DNA from: Candidatus Omnitrophota bacterium
GTDB lineage: Bacteria; Omnitrophota; Gorgyraeia; 2-02-FULL-51-18
Length of the DNA: 64,000 bases
NCBI GenBank assembly: GCA_022072175.1
Contig: JAJVIE010000013.1
Span: 92,030 to 156,029, forward strand
Reading direction: 5' to 3'
The position numbers were made by a program, and so were the translations under genes. Under the pieces are notes generated by a model. That model made no database searches, was not told the origin of the DNA, and saw only the letters and a list, made by a program, of their open reading frames with translations. Numbering within the stretch: the stretch's first letter is position 1; each line of letters opens with the position of its first letter. Of this stretch, positions 39,101 to 45,274 are shown one piece after another.

Positions 39101-39151
39101 CGCTCTTCGCGGGCCGGTGTGGGTGGTGCCGTTGTTCGTGCCGTTCTTCAC
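27194..39151 (-). CDS. Giant secreted LamG/YD-repeat polymorphic toxin-like protein
   Basis: 3985 residues. GTG at 39151 is chosen for GGGAGG 8 nt upstream and the signal peptide that follows (about 20-52, LLIKPVSLVLIFTFSYSQLVWA, shown in part). Rough order: coiled coil (55-90); YD/PDG-type beta repeats (100-1000) interrupted by a CBM-like module (about 310-425); LamG modules near 1004-1170, 1255-1430, 1490-1670, 1825-2000, 2349-2530 and 2589-2767; a Gln/Ala-rich coiled coil (2150-2300); a C39-peptidase-like domain (2817-3050) with His and Asp but no Cys; a Gly-rich hydrophobic segment (3054-3290); and an AT-richer variable C-terminus. The architecture suggests a cell-surface adhesin/toxin delivering its C-terminal tip. 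The tip's activity is not recognised. Followed at once by a cognate-type gene. Confidence 0.88.
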   Translation of the reverse strand: MKNGTNNGTTHTGPRRAGRSILEYRIKKLLIKPVSLVLIFTFSYSQLVWALDVRQMLLEAKASFEEDELRRSAVSPRRLEETQAAQQAEIDQQQALQELMSFKLTTRNGDILNYVGQTLKEVERPDGTRLKNITLDGQGRITGADLSLADGSVQILQGGEVVGYRLPNGTSVEYTAGTGKISKVLSPEGVISTYAYSDDGQGGELTTVTTGTKQALYGADGILRMLTDSATGTVTRFVNGHLSTVTVGGIEHRYVSETLSDGTVRVRAAGSLDPDAAYTFVDGRVTAESSGYSAITATATHTWTQGTAGTWYSGDGYLTAGPDLGNSYDSNISTATPRVDYKVRFDAPGTYYLWVRGYASNSGQDSVHAGLNGSAMFTKVNGFAYNTASWTRTRTNVSGYMTLNIATAGEHTVNFWMREDGFKLDKFVITSDAAYIPSGLGDAESQRLSILDVSSDFPSEVLYAADGSVLETRLADGSRLVFDGGLLKEAYDPQGQRTAFAFAQSSVYNITQSRITTDALEVTYAGDGRIGSLKVDGLTIHYKDGGTVIHYLEKEDGTEIYDPVFDAQGNLTGGEIVLPDGSVRFYEEGLLKIAREPDQTKVYYEDLKPVTLITPGKLTYHLDHTLADRIEATLDEDIVPSVDTIVRYEYDTQMNLRKAVRHNQEIISYLDDRVVSVEAPDEAPRVFAYQHDPGGALVSYTITQGNVVTHYDAQDRPTYSLIQPDAQHPDELEVLYQYGKIRQIKKNGAVTFTYSYRFEGGEEITEISDAEEDTLKTYKAERLLSSLDRKTTVLSTYAYGPGGNVSRVTVTRYGRTLHTYDYSYTGELTHVVDELGVRRTYDAGKKLTRLERDGLVWGYTYAPGSEGEEIAREQLLEKHLEDGSVVHYDGADITRVDRPDGSWIDDIRLDEARRIDRATLTLADGSKRIFNETAVLETIDPDGTHVYYDGERIRRVVTAAGAVLDYTYLVGGDSSGGYYDLSSFARDWQLVGEARIEPLETVSGAGSIRLDGATGYVRVPQEATLSPGTQDFAVEMWFKAEDTDGDQVLLSTMDLSNGSDGYGIKLKGRQLYAAVGGLSATLTPTEEVTARTWHHVALTRQGGTVRLFLDGQEIASRAWSAPVQVSRDLYVGRNHSEGNEQYFDGHVAQVRVSHGTARYTQDFGTPSERLTADAATALLLSSGTGLDQVHGLEITRDGVRYRYDLEGRLDGYYLGEEYFERTEGLVQYGDQSASQHALQYYGNAESRGTQPLFGLHAIEYDGSGDYVEIADHADWDLGSGDFTVDLWARPDTLSGKQHLIGTADIPGGGDGWALRLDGTTIQTVGMHNGSAWGWNISSASGLTSGQWAHLALTRQGNTLRLFVNGQLKGSATYTGSITSSRALRLGRNHNTTYPYDYRGGLSEVRVVSGQALYTQAYTPPTTTSQAVTGTRLLAHTYTESTPGLYYFQSAEGRMTVDPNGQTQEIVYFRDHADTHHALGFYGNLRATEDQSVYGGKGIVFDGSTGHIKLSDSSDWALGTGDLTLDAWIKPASNNTKQVLFSQGSWSNLTGGLTWALDLDNGQRMGVTSSGLYVTSATFPTLTLNTWHHVAVERKSGVWWFYLDGVRYAGNVGSGSGAASIPDAALDAYIGRQATGSTYAYKGVLDEFRLTRGLARYGGAAYTPPASAAVPDEHTKLLVHQYHITGGEEAPSHDRALYGLASRVSGALLEMIDAPHLERMNGTRQLAEDLVGTYRYGRLYEVHRSGQLEHRLRYEYAGGQRYVWDETGGRAYRYDGQGGLRGFQLDGHLYELSSGIAYYKDQSASALTHTLLGDAALSASASRYGQRGLALDGQGDALSLSASSALTLGTSDFTLEGWVKPNSSTKKMTLFSQGSWSNLTGGLTVMLDFETSTKRIGVSGAGFYALSQAITSPVAAGEWMHVAVQRQGGTMVFYFNGRRLSAATVYGNPASSLSPGSNTTYIGRTGDANYYLDGAIDELRLSSVARYGSADFAPAQTAHAPDAQTRLLLHEYRLEVPGSEVYSSANGHFVFSGSGELTASSLQTQGAAHTAFLQDAARYRATLEPRASLDKLLVEHPQLDAWYATALGSVLDAGQVVRQEYSTDGVLESQTKADGSVTLYEDDRPTLVLDDKGAVLVEYRYDASGHLERVYLRQARESLPERMRQASLSIREQEQQSLLALAQSKNLAVQSIREQSQQALAQIDPYLADLRGQLDALEGQDVRGKAAKKAKSQSLDQIREAIAQVEAQRGTVLAQESQAYASLHAEVAALAASIEADAQEAAAQLALQEQELQRQIVRQEVSPVIYDHYRRILGRDPSSAEYDAWAGRVEYELMTEVLGEEVRQSFEDTGSVYMDGSGDDLSMSDSSDWAWGNGDFTIDLWARWDQAPQPRQQLVSQYENSSNWWSFYYGNGGVLQFQKSDDLGSKNVEFYWTPQTGVWHHLAVVREGVQLWFYADGSLIGSADYTGVSFEDLDGRLYVGQKGNGSEYFKGHIEAVRLSRSALWSGAFSAPVDYLSQPDSTRVFLASEGNGGMVDVIDPSRQVVMTGSVVGTAVKKTRTLRSRTVQVTRTVDGPARVRVGDRIDQEWRSIGSLLLDGTGDHLEVADHADWDLGSSNFTIDLWVNMHQRAANRDGWIGQSSAGTGWALYWDSSNNIIFRHTSGGTIQANLSWSWVPAVDRWYHVALTRSGQDWVVYVDGRSLGARQSSASVALSSGALWIGRNAWSGDGYFNGRIEAPRLVRGVVRWTTDFTPSERYGDDTLSGELYVRPDGQGGWQDVSGRAHTVLAKGDAALDRNVSVTEVLTDVSVPIYEGLTTALVEHLESLPELAQRQAYVAQVRSSVRSALEAYVAMDGSDRAQYAATLGLGTDEIIPLTTTDAAAILEWLDAQSLHFGQSAFLSLEALLDQKGISYAREDIAVKTILVDVLSGVITPMDKDGDLLLSVHALRKVGSLYGLGSLALRLDWQDLVDAYRTDPSARIIAHINGVHYVVITGIDETAGTITYIDMGAGADKSNQTVTATQSDWLKVWEGDTLSSQEATLGVEARVSKELSLERMKEVRGSFFAFLIPMIAGFFSSIGGAIAAIVTQIGAMLSTIGQMVAGALQSVGGFLSGLGQHLSGAFTQVFQGIHWGVASLFSGLGKVLGGLAGSQLFGSLSGTLFGGSVFKTAVAVGLNFAVSKGLDALGVSPVITGLLSAFTTGGFLNALSAEAFSVGAWVAGGLKGLALESVQTLAVSAGLDSSLASALSLAAGQFTGGILSGNLAGEMVQIAQKLATNLSFYGVQKLGAMAGLDPRVSGLIGAPVSGALGAGLRGGTDVGLNIIEAVNDGLLRGAVSLGVEYITQRADLSPLLGALTTRAITGAIAGALGSENIFGGIFSGFKDSVLNVTRLGVSGNDPLSQTQYLQRVLSFSDIVLERGLAQAIEGSAAQIFNEDSISSILRSFSSIQAYIQDQIENNKTTVVIKDGTINNRIQLSDGSWVDLDEGKLNINELKIGSRTQRGIFGVDAYGNFGLIDGYMFGKLDETHTVRYDVSGGNTTDIRVYDVDGGVTFEIVAATGRSHIVYDGSGSLSNFAVNSYRNGSVSFEMNEGELTHYSSTSAIDDFDLLMPDELREMPSFEIERQQNGSYKTTMTRGMAVDRIFAKAGQAFPGIVEGVTFASNPAMVLASKLGQVQADATEQALIGRYNLFKNAGYEDWSAVGMATYFTVGDFIGYTPIAEAVTGFDTVTGEDLTNLERAGKLGIGILSAGGTAFSVLRAVEAAQFAPSFASGIRSFTSTILGFNELLGEVGSVRIGSMGVSQFVDESAVRLAGFKAIPANQLPAIYDPNFNLSAKTLYSAQSKLALDIGDQFYGGKNYLYAAEHINPTMTNPLTSNPTAIFNEYVEALNSGNMNAARIIQTKIGIMGGARKSFENGLITQSQLNSIEEMVAHATIQDFAPRMLKIEGVSLDATKVTGKLVDGHGSRSIEYVLRDTDKSIMTVIDQR
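29541..29932 (-). repeat. 392-bp segment duplicated at 22494-22885
   Basis: Encodes the Gly-rich hydrophobic segment of the giant protein. The copy in the orphan hydrolase-tip gene is identical at every base compared by eye; similarity falls off beyond it on the toxin-tip side. Confidence 0.9.
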
Positions 39152-39258
39152 GCTGTGCCTCCCTGCTTCGAGGGTCCGATGATCGTCCTTGCGGCGGCAG
39201 GTCGTTCGGACGAACATACCCGATGACCGGCGCGATATCAAGAGCCGCTGTAGGAGGA

Positions 39259-39287
39259 AGCATACCCGCCGTTCCTCTTGATGTCAA
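39259..39287 (-). promoter_or_regulatory. Promoter of the giant gene
   Basis: TTGACA (39282-39287), a 17-bp spacer and TATGCT (39259-39264) on the minus strand, giving a leader of about 100 nt. The rest of the 39152-39358 gap holds only a weak hairpin behind the YopX-like gene. Confidence 0.7.
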
Positions 39288-39358
39288 ATATAATTTGATT
39301 CTTTTTCAACTCATAGGGAGCGAAACCCGCCTTGTCGGGCCCTTCCTATATACACGGA

Positions 39359-39775
39359 TCAGGCGGTGATGCGGGAGAGGAGGTCGGGCCGCTCGTACTG
39401 ATTGCCGAGCACCTCGACCTCGAGGATCTGGGGGTTGGAAGTGATCCCGCGCTTGCGCAGGACGGTATCGAGCGGGTGCACGCCGCGGGAGCCGAACATA
39501 TCGGGCACGCTGTCCACCACGTCGGTGAACTCGCGGTCCTTGTAGCGGACGCGGACCACATCCCCCTCGAAAACCTCACGGTGGTTCACGTCCAGGTATC
39601 CGCTCCCCTCGAGGAACACGCAATCCGCGTACGAAGCGCGCTTGACCGGACGTCCGCGGCCGTCGTTGTCGCCGCCGTCGTCCTCGCACAAGAGCGCCCA
39701 CAGCCACTTCTGGTAGCCGCGGTAGTACATGCGCTCTTCTTTCTTGTGCCAGACCCGGAACTTGATGTCTTTCAT
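39359..39775 (-). CDS. YopX-like protein
   Basis: 138 residues beginning MKDIKFRVWHKKEERMYY, the hallmark of the YopX family found in phages and bacterial chromosomes; EVFEGDVVRVRYKDREF and EVEVLGNQYERPDLL in the second half also fit. The function of YopX proteins is not established. No other phage gene is nearby, so this is probably a resident copy or a relic. TTGACC and a TAAGCT -10-like hexamer 6 nt before the ATG suggest a leaderless transcript. Confidence 0.8.
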   Translation of the reverse strand: MKDIKFRVWHKKEERMYYRGYQKWLWALLCEDDGGDNDGRGRPVKRASYADCVFLEGSGYLDVNHREVFEGDVVRVRYKDREFTDVVDSVPDMFGSRGVHPLDTVLRKRGITSNPQILEVEVLGNQYERPDLLSRITA

Positions 39776-39815
39776 GGGGACAGCTTAAGCCCGCCGGGTG
39801 AGGCGGGTCAACGGG

Positions 39816-40760
39816 CTAGTATTCCCGGGAGGACGGGCGGCCGACGGGCAGCTCGACATAGCTGAGGCGTGAGTGCACGCCCACGTGCGGAGCGCCGTCG
39901 ATCTCCACGTAGGGGGTGAGTACGAAGGGAACTCGGGTGCCCTTCTGGGGAGGAACGAACTGCACCTCACTGCCCACGCACCAGGCCACATGGTGCGCCT
40001 CGAGGTGGCCGAAGAGGTACTGCTTGCCGTACTTGAGAGCGCATTTGACGTCCACGGGCACCCAGCCGAGGCCGTCGAGGTAGAACTCCGCCCACGCGTG
40101 AGGTCCGGCCATCGAGCAGGTCTCGCCGTCCTCGGGCGCGGTCTCCACGATGTGTCCCGACACCGGACGGCACGGGATGCCCAGCGAGCGCAACAGCAGG
40201 ATGAACAGCCACAGCGCGTCCTGCCCGTCGGGCACGCGCTGTCCGCCGAGCCGGTCGATCCGCTCGAGCGTGCGCTGACGCATGCACTCGAGCACGTAGC
40301 TGTAGACCCGGCGTACGCGGTCCAGCGGATGCGACTCATCACCCACGATCTTGGTCGCCAGAGCGACGGTGCGCTCGCTGTGCGGCAGGAAGCGCTCGGA
40401 TTTGAGGTACCTCTGCAAGTGCGCCTGAGGCCGCGTCTGTACCACACGTCCGCCGTCCAGACGCTCGGGCTCGGAGTAGAAGCGCTCCACGCGGTACGAG
40501 ACCTCGAGCGAGGCCTCCTGCGAAGGAGCGCTGTGCGTGGCCACGTGCAGGATCAGGTTGCCGTGCTCGGGCTCATGGTTGAGCTCGTACGGCCAGGGCG
40601 ACTGGATCTCCATCGAAAGCACCTGCTGGCAGGGCGTGCTCGGGACGATCGGGCACCACAATTCGAGATTGCTAAAGGTTTTGGGAAGGTCCTTGAGGAC
40701 GATGCGCTCACGGATCTTGAAGTGGTGGGTCGTGACGCTTTTGCCAAAAAAACCGCTCAT
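39816..40760 (-). CDS. Transglutaminase-fold protein lacking the usual Cys
   Basis: 314 residues. The N-terminal half (about 1-115) is a beta domain as in transglutaminase-N/Dsb-like proteins. The core (about 130-245) has LRSLGIPCRPVSGH, HAWAEFYLDGLGWVPVDV (His and Asp of the catalytic triad), and FGHLEAHHVAW near the end. The place of the catalytic Cys (normally GxC before the helix) reads DGQDALWLF, so Cys appears to be replaced, suggesting a binding or non-peptidase role. Starts 29 nt after rsmI with GGAG upstream, possibly the same operon. Confidence 0.8.
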   Translation of the reverse strand: MSGFFGKSVTTHHFKIRERIVLKDLPKTFSNLELWCPIVPSTPCQQVLSMEIQSPWPYELNHEPEHGNLILHVATHSAPSQEASLEVSYRVERFYSEPERLDGGRVVQTRPQAHLQRYLKSERFLPHSERTVALATKIVGDESHPLDRVRRVYSYVLECMRQRTLERIDRLGGQRVPDGQDALWLFILLLRSLGIPCRPVSGHIVETAPEDGETCSMAGPHAWAEFYLDGLGWVPVDVKCALKYGKQYLFGHLEAHHVAWCVGSEVQFVPPQKGTRVPFVLTPYVEIDGAPHVGVHSRLSYVELPVGRPSSREY

Positions 40761-40789
40761 GCGGAGAGCTCCGGGGACAACGCCCTATA

Positions 40790-41509
40790 TTAAAGGGTAT
40801 CAGACTCCCGCTCGGATGGCAAGGCGCCGTCCTCTTCGGCGGGGCCGATCAGGAGCACGTACTCTCCGCGCGGCTCCTGATCGCGCAGGCTCTCCCAGAC
40901 CTCGGCGGCAGTGCCCCGGACGATCTCCTCGTACTTCTTGGTGAGCTCGCGCGCCACGACCAGGCGCGTCGTCGCGGGCAGGACCTCCGCGGCGGCCTCG
41001 AGGGTCTTGAGGATGCGGTGCGGGGATTCGTAGTGGATCGTCGTACGGTCGCTGGCGCCGGCGGCGATCAGGCGCTTGCGGCGCGGACCCGGCTTGACCG
41101 GCAGGAAGCCCTCGAAGGCGAAACGGTCGGCCGGCAATCCCGACACCGTCAGCGCCGCCAGGCACGCCGCCGCTCCCGGCACCGCCTCCACGCGCACGCC
41201 CCGTCTGACGGCCTCCGCGATGAGGCGGTAGCCGGGATCAGCGATACCCGGAGTACCCGCGTCGCTGACCAGCGCCAGCGACTGTCCATCGAGGATGCGC
41301 TCGATCAGGCGCGGGGCCTTGTGGCTCTCGGAGTGGTCGTGGTAGCTGACGAGGGGTTTTTTGATGCCGTAGTGGTCGAGCAGGACGTGCGTGCGGCGGG
41401 TGTCCTCGCAGGCGATGAGGTCGACGCTCTTGAGCGTCTCGACCGCGCGGTAGGTCAGGTCGCCCAGATTGCCGATGGGCGTGGAGACGATGTACAGCCG
41501 TGCCGTCAT
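40790..41509 (-). CDS. rsmI: 16S rRNA (cytidine-1402-2'-O)-methyltransferase
   Basis: 239-residue SAM-dependent tetrapyrrole-methylase-fold enzyme that methylates the 2'-OH of C1402 in the ribosomal decoding centre. Clear signatures: LYIVSTPIGNLGDLTYRA at the N-terminus, LIACEDTRRTHVLLDHYGI, LVSDAGTPGIADPGY, and VPGAAACLAALTVSGL. The length is slightly shorter than E. coli RsmI (286), lacking part of the C-terminal tail. Overlaps glmS by 4 nt, so it is translated with it. Confidence 0.95.
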   Translation of the reverse strand: MTARLYIVSTPIGNLGDLTYRAVETLKSVDLIACEDTRRTHVLLDHYGIKKPLVSYHDHSESHKAPRLIERILDGQSLALVSDAGTPGIADPGYRLIAEAVRRGVRVEAVPGAAACLAALTVSGLPADRFAFEGFLPVKPGPRRKRLIAAGASDRTTIHYESPHRILKTLEAAAEVLPATTRLVVARELTKKYEEIVRGTAAEVWESLRDQEPRGEYVLLIGPAEEDGALPSERESDTL

Positions 41510-43410
41510 TCGACCGTGACGGACTTGGCGAGGTTGCGCGGCTGGTCGATGTCCTCGCCGAACTCCCGCGCCACGCTGTAGGCGAGCAGTTGCAGGGGCA
41601 CGATGGTGAGCAGGGGCGAGAACAGCTCGTCGATCTCCGGGATCTCGATCAGGTACATCGGCTGGAGGCGGTGGATCTCGGTGTCGCCCTCGGTGACGAC
41701 CGGGATGATACAGCCGCCGCGCGCGCGGATCTCCTGGATATTGGAGATCATCTTGTCGTACGTGCGGGACTTGGGCGCGATGCAGATGACCCAGGGGTTC
41801 TCGTCGATGAGCGCGATGGGACCGTGTTTCATCTCCCCCGCCGGATAACCCTCGGCCGGGATGTAGGAGATCTCCTTGAGCTTGAGCGCTCCCTCGAGGG
41901 CCGTCGGGTAGTTGATGTTGCGTCCGAGGTACAGGAAGAACCCGCTGGGCGATCTCTTGCGACGCTGAGGGTCGGACTCCACGTACTTGGACAGCGCCTC
42001 GTGGTAGCGGCGGTTGAAGTCATGCGCGTTGTCCGCCCACTCCTGACGGTCCTTCTTGTAGCGGTCGAGGATGCGCTGCATCAGGGCCGGCACGCGCAGC
42101 AGCTCCGAGATCAGCCGCTTGGTCCGCTTGGCGTCGAGCGTACCGCGCAGTTGGGCGAAGTACAGCGCCAGCAGGTACAGCACCGTCAGCTGGGCCGTGT
42201 AGGCCTTGGTGGAGGCGACGGCGATCTCGGGTCCGGCGTGCGTGTAGATGACGCCCTCGGACTCGCGCGCGATGGTGGAGCCGAGCACGTTGCACACCGA
42301 GACGGTGGCGGCGCCTTTCTTGCGCGCCTCGCGCAGGCCCGCCAACGTATCGGCGGTCTCTCCGCTCTGGGAGATGGTGATCACGACGGTCCGCTTGTCG
42401 AGCTTGGGGTCCCGGTAGCGGAACTCCGAGGAAGTATCCACCCACACCGGCAGGTCCGTGAGCTCCTCGATGAAGTACTTGGCCACCAGCCCCGCGTGAT
42501 ACGCGGTGCCGCAGGCGATGATGACGACCTTGTCGGCCCGGGCCAGCCGCGCGGGCTTGATCGTCAGCTCATCGAATCGGACCTTCTGCCCCTTGAGCCG
42601 CTCGCTCAGGATGGCGCCGACGATACCGGGCTGTTCGAAGATCTCCTTGAGCATGTAGTGCTCGTAGCCGCCCTTCTTGGCCTGGGCGACGTTCCAGGTG
42701 ATCTTGACCGTCTCGCGCTTGACCGGGCGTCCGTTGAGGTCGTTGATCGAAGAGCCGGCGGGCGTGATCGTGACGACGTCGCCGTTGTCGAGGTACACCA
42801 CGCGCTGGGTGTGATCGAGCAGGGCCGCCACGTCGCTGGCCAGATAGTTCTCGCGCTCGCCCACGCCGAGCACCAGCGGACTGTCCCAGCGCGCGGCCAC
42901 GATCTTGTCCGGCTCGGCGCTCGAGAGCACCGCGATCGCGTAGGTGCCCTTGATCTCGCGCAAGGCCCGGCGCACGGCGTTCTCGAGGTTGCCGCGGTAG
43001 TACTTGCCGATCAGGTGCGCGACCACTTCGGTGTCGGTCTCCGAGCGGAACTTCACGCCCTCGCCCTCGAGCGTCTTCTTGAGATCGAAGAAGTTCTCGA
43101 TGATGCCGTTGTGCACGACGGCGATGTGGCTCGAGCTGTCCGCGTGCGGGTGGGCGTTCTCCCGGCTCGGCATGCCGTGGGTGGCCCAACGGGTGTGCCC
43201 GATGGCGGTCGTGCCCTTGATCGGGTGGGTCTTGAGCAGTTCCTCGAGGTTGCGGATCTTACCGTGTGTCTTCTCGATCGAGATGGACGAGCCGCCGTTC
43301 TGCACGGCGATGCCCGAGGAGTCGTAGCCGCGGTACTCGAGGTGCTTGAGCCCCTGCAGGACGAGGTCCTGGGCCTGGCGTTGACCGGTGTATCCGAAGA
43401 TGCCGCACAT
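41506..43410 (-). CDS. glmS: Glutamine-fructose-6-phosphate aminotransferase
   Basis: 634 residues making glucosamine 6-phosphate, the entry to peptidoglycan and LPS amino sugars. The class II amidotransferase domain (2-240) starts at Cys2 (MCGIFGYTG) and has RGYDSSGIA and HTRWATHG; two SIS sugar-isomerase domains follow (about 300-430 and 480-610), and the protein ends LAKSVTVE, as usual for GlmS. No glmS ribozyme is seen: the start codon is preceded within 8 nt by a -10-like TAGAAT, so the mRNA is probably leaderless. Confidence 0.96.
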   Translation of the reverse strand: MCGIFGYTGQRQAQDLVLQGLKHLEYRGYDSSGIAVQNGGSSISIEKTHGKIRNLEELLKTHPIKGTTAIGHTRWATHGMPSRENAHPHADSSSHIAVVHNGIIENFFDLKKTLEGEGVKFRSETDTEVVAHLIGKYYRGNLENAVRRALREIKGTYAIAVLSSAEPDKIVAARWDSPLVLGVGERENYLASDVAALLDHTQRVVYLDNGDVVTITPAGSSINDLNGRPVKRETVKITWNVAQAKKGGYEHYMLKEIFEQPGIVGAILSERLKGQKVRFDELTIKPARLARADKVVIIACGTAYHAGLVAKYFIEELTDLPVWVDTSSEFRYRDPKLDKRTVVITISQSGETADTLAGLREARKKGAATVSVCNVLGSTIARESEGVIYTHAGPEIAVASTKAYTAQLTVLYLLALYFAQLRGTLDAKRTKRLISELLRVPALMQRILDRYKKDRQEWADNAHDFNRRYHEALSKYVESDPQRRKRSPSGFFLYLGRNINYPTALEGALKLKEISYIPAEGYPAGEMKHGPIALIDENPWVICIAPKSRTYDKMISNIQEIRARGGCIIPVVTEGDTEIHRLQPMYLIEIPEIDELFSPLLTIVPLQLLAYSVAREFGEDIDQPRNLAKSVTVE

Positions 43411-43418
43411 GGGGGATT

Positions 43419-43424
43419 ATTCTA
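43419..43424 (-). promoter_or_regulatory. -10 box of glmS, likely leaderless
   Basis: TAGAAT on the minus strand is 8 nt before the glmS ATG, with AATCCCCC between and no Shine-Dalgarno. A conventional -35 is not evident. Confidence 0.5.
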
Positions 43425-43473
43425 CCTCCATACGGGATTTTCTCCTAATCGGCCCCGGGGACGGCGCTCGTGC

Positions 43474-43479
43474 TATAAT
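43474..43479 (+). promoter_or_regulatory. Extended -10 promoter of uppP
   Basis: TGcTATAAT on the plus strand, 32 nt before the TTG start, followed by GGAGAGG as ribosome site. Unlike its neighbours this gene has a normal leader. Confidence 0.7.
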
Positions 43480-43511
43480 CCACGCGTCCACACGTATCGG
43501 AGAGGACCCTT

Positions 43512-44285
43512 TTGGAGCTGATCCACGCCGTCATCCTGGGTATCGTCGAGGGCCTGACCGAGTTCCTTCCGGTCTCCTCGACCGGGCACCTGATCCTCGC
43601 GGGGAAGATCCTCGGCCTGCCGGAGACCGATTTTCTCAAGAGCTTCGAGGTCGCCATCCAGCTGGGCGCGATCCTGGCGGTGGTCTGCCTCTATCACCGA
43701 CGTCTTTTGGCCGGACCGGCGGTCTGGCTGAGGGTCGGCGCCGCGTTCGTGCCCACGGCCGTGATCGGCCTGGTCCTCTACAAGCTCATCAAGCATCACC
43801 TCTTGGGCAACGCCGATGTGGTGGTGTGGTCGCTGTTCATCGGCGGGGTGCTCTTCATCCTCTTCGAGCGCTGGCACCGCGAACGTCCCGGGGACACCGT
43901 CGAGCTCGAGCGCCTGCCGGTGTGGAAATGCGCTCTGGTGGGGCTGATCCAGGCCGTGTCCGTCGTTCCCGGTGTCTCGCGGGCGGGCGCCACCATCCTC
44001 GGCGGCCTGTCTCTGGGTATCCGCCGGCCCGTGATCGTGGAGTTCTCCTTCCTGCTGGCCGTACCGACGATGGCCGCGGCCACGGGCCTGGACCTCCTCA
44101 AATCCTCGCACGCGTTCTCCGCCGAGGAGCTGGGCCTCCTGGCCGTCGGGATGGCCGTGTCGTTCGTCGTGGCGCTCGGAGCGATCCGCTTCTTCATCGG
44201 CTACGTGCAGAAGCATTCTTTCACGGTCTTCGGCATCTACCGGATCGCTCTGGCGCTCGTCTACTGGCTGACGATCGGCCGATGA
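43512..44285 (+). CDS. uppP: Undecaprenyl-diphosphatase
   Basis: 257-residue polytopic membrane enzyme (about seven to eight TM helices) recycling undecaprenyl pyrophosphate to the monophosphate carrier for peptidoglycan. Both UppP signatures are present: GIVEGLTEFLPVSSTGHLIL near the N-terminus (E13, E17, S22, H26) and VPGVSRAGATILGGLSLG. The start is TTG at 43512, supported by GGAGAGG 6-8 nt upstream and by the conserved first helix. Overlaps the next gene by 4 nt. Divergent from glmS. Confidence 0.95.
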   Translation: MELIHAVILGIVEGLTEFLPVSSTGHLILAGKILGLPETDFLKSFEVAIQLGAILAVVCLYHRRLLAGPAVWLRVGAAFVPTAVIGLVLYKLIKHHLLGNADVVVWSLFIGGVLFILFERWHRERPGDTVELERLPVWKCALVGLIQAVSVVPGVSRAGATILGGLSLGIRRPVIVEFSFLLAVPTMAAATGLDLLKSSHAFSAEELGLLAVGMAVSFVVALGAIRFFIGYVQKHSFTVFGIYRIALALVYWLTIGR

Positions 44286-45274
44286 AGCTCCTCAAAGCCC
44301 TGCTGCTGGCCGTCGGAGCCGTCGTGCTGTGGCGGACCTTCGCTGCCGTCGACTGGGCGACCGCCGGTGAGGCGCTCAAGCGCCTGGACACCGTCCACTG
44401 CATTTTCCTCTTCTGTCTGTACGCGGCGGTGTACTACCTCAATGCCGCGGGGTGGATCTTCTCTTACCCCGCCGATCTCAAGGAACGCCTGTCGGTGTTC
44501 ACGTTCTTCCGCGTGCGCCTGATCGGTGAGACGCTCAACAACCTCATCCCCTTCTCGGCGTCGGTGGGCGGCGAGCCGGTCAAGGCCGAGATCCTCCGGC
44601 GCAACCACGGCATCCCGCTGGCCGACAGCTACGCGGCCATCCTCATCGTGCACGTGACGTTCAACCTCTCGCTCAACGTGTTCGTCCTCGGCGCCTGGTG
44701 GGCGGCGCGCGGGATCTACACGGTCCCGGACAAGCTCTGGCAGGCGGTGGCGGTGTTCCTGATCGTGCTCTTCGCCGCGACGGCGGGCCTCGTGTGGGCG
44801 CTGGTGTCGGGACTGTTCGAGAAGTCCGCCGGACTTGCGCGCGGACTGCCGCTCATCGGCGCGCGCCTCGAGGGCAAGACCGACCGCCTGCGCGCGCTCG
44901 ACCGGGCGATCCGGGACTATTTCCGGCGGCCGGTGTGGCTCGCCGTCTCGACGCTCTTCAATCTCGCGGCGTGGATGACGGGCGTCTTCGAGGTGTATTT
45001 CGGACTGCGCTGGCTCGGCTCGCCGGTCTCGCTGTCACAGGCGTGGTTCCTCGAAGCGACGGTGCAGTGCGTACGCGTGGGTACGTTCTTCATCCCCTCC
45101 GGCATCGGCAGTCAGGAGGCGGGCATCGTGTGGCTCTTCGGTCAGTGCGGGATCAGCGGTCCTGTTGCGGCGGCTTTCGCGGTGGTTCGCCGCCTGAGGG
45201 AGCTGTTGTGGTTCGCGCTGGGGCTGGCGCTCTGGAGCGCCACCCGCGAACGCGGGACTACAGCACGCGGCTGA
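44282..45274 (+). CDS. Lysylphosphatidylglycerol-synthase TM / flippase-like protein
   Basis: 330 residues with seven to eight TM helices, matching the LPG_synthase_TM (UPF0104/AglD-like) family. Typical motifs: ETLNNLIPFSASVGGEPVKAEILRR, and FIPSGIGSQEAGIVWLFG near the C-terminus. Family members are thought to act on lipid-linked sugars or as lipid translocases; there is no catalytic LPG-synthase domain. It is cotranslated with uppP (ATGA), hinting at a role in polyprenyl or glycolipid handling. The long open frame starting at 43388 is a shadow of uppP. Confidence 0.85.
   Translation: MKLLKALLLAVGAVVLWRTFAAVDWATAGEALKRLDTVHCIFLFCLYAAVYYLNAAGWIFSYPADLKERLSVFTFFRVRLIGETLNNLIPFSASVGGEPVKAEILRRNHGIPLADSYAAILIVHVTFNLSLNVFVLGAWWAARGIYTVPDKLWQAVAVFLIVLFAATAGLVWALVSGLFEKSAGLARGLPLIGARLEGKTDRLRALDRAIRDYFRRPVWLAVSTLFNLAAWMTGVFEVYFGLRWLGSPVSLSQAWFLEATVQCVRVGTFFIPSGIGSQEAGIVWLFGQCGISGPVAAAFAVVRRLRELLWFALGLALWSATRERGTTARG

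Noticed and set aside
39359-39775. Prophage remnant signalled by the YopX-like gene
   Set aside because: No other phage genes, attachment repeats or integrase lie nearby.
43411-43511. glmS ribozyme or riboswitch upstream of glmS
   Set aside because: Only 8 nt separate the -10 box from the start codon, leaving no room for a leader RNA.
43388-44281. Plus-strand open frame ahead of the flippase-like gene
   Set aside because: It overlaps uppP in another phase and has Arg/Gly-rich shadow composition.
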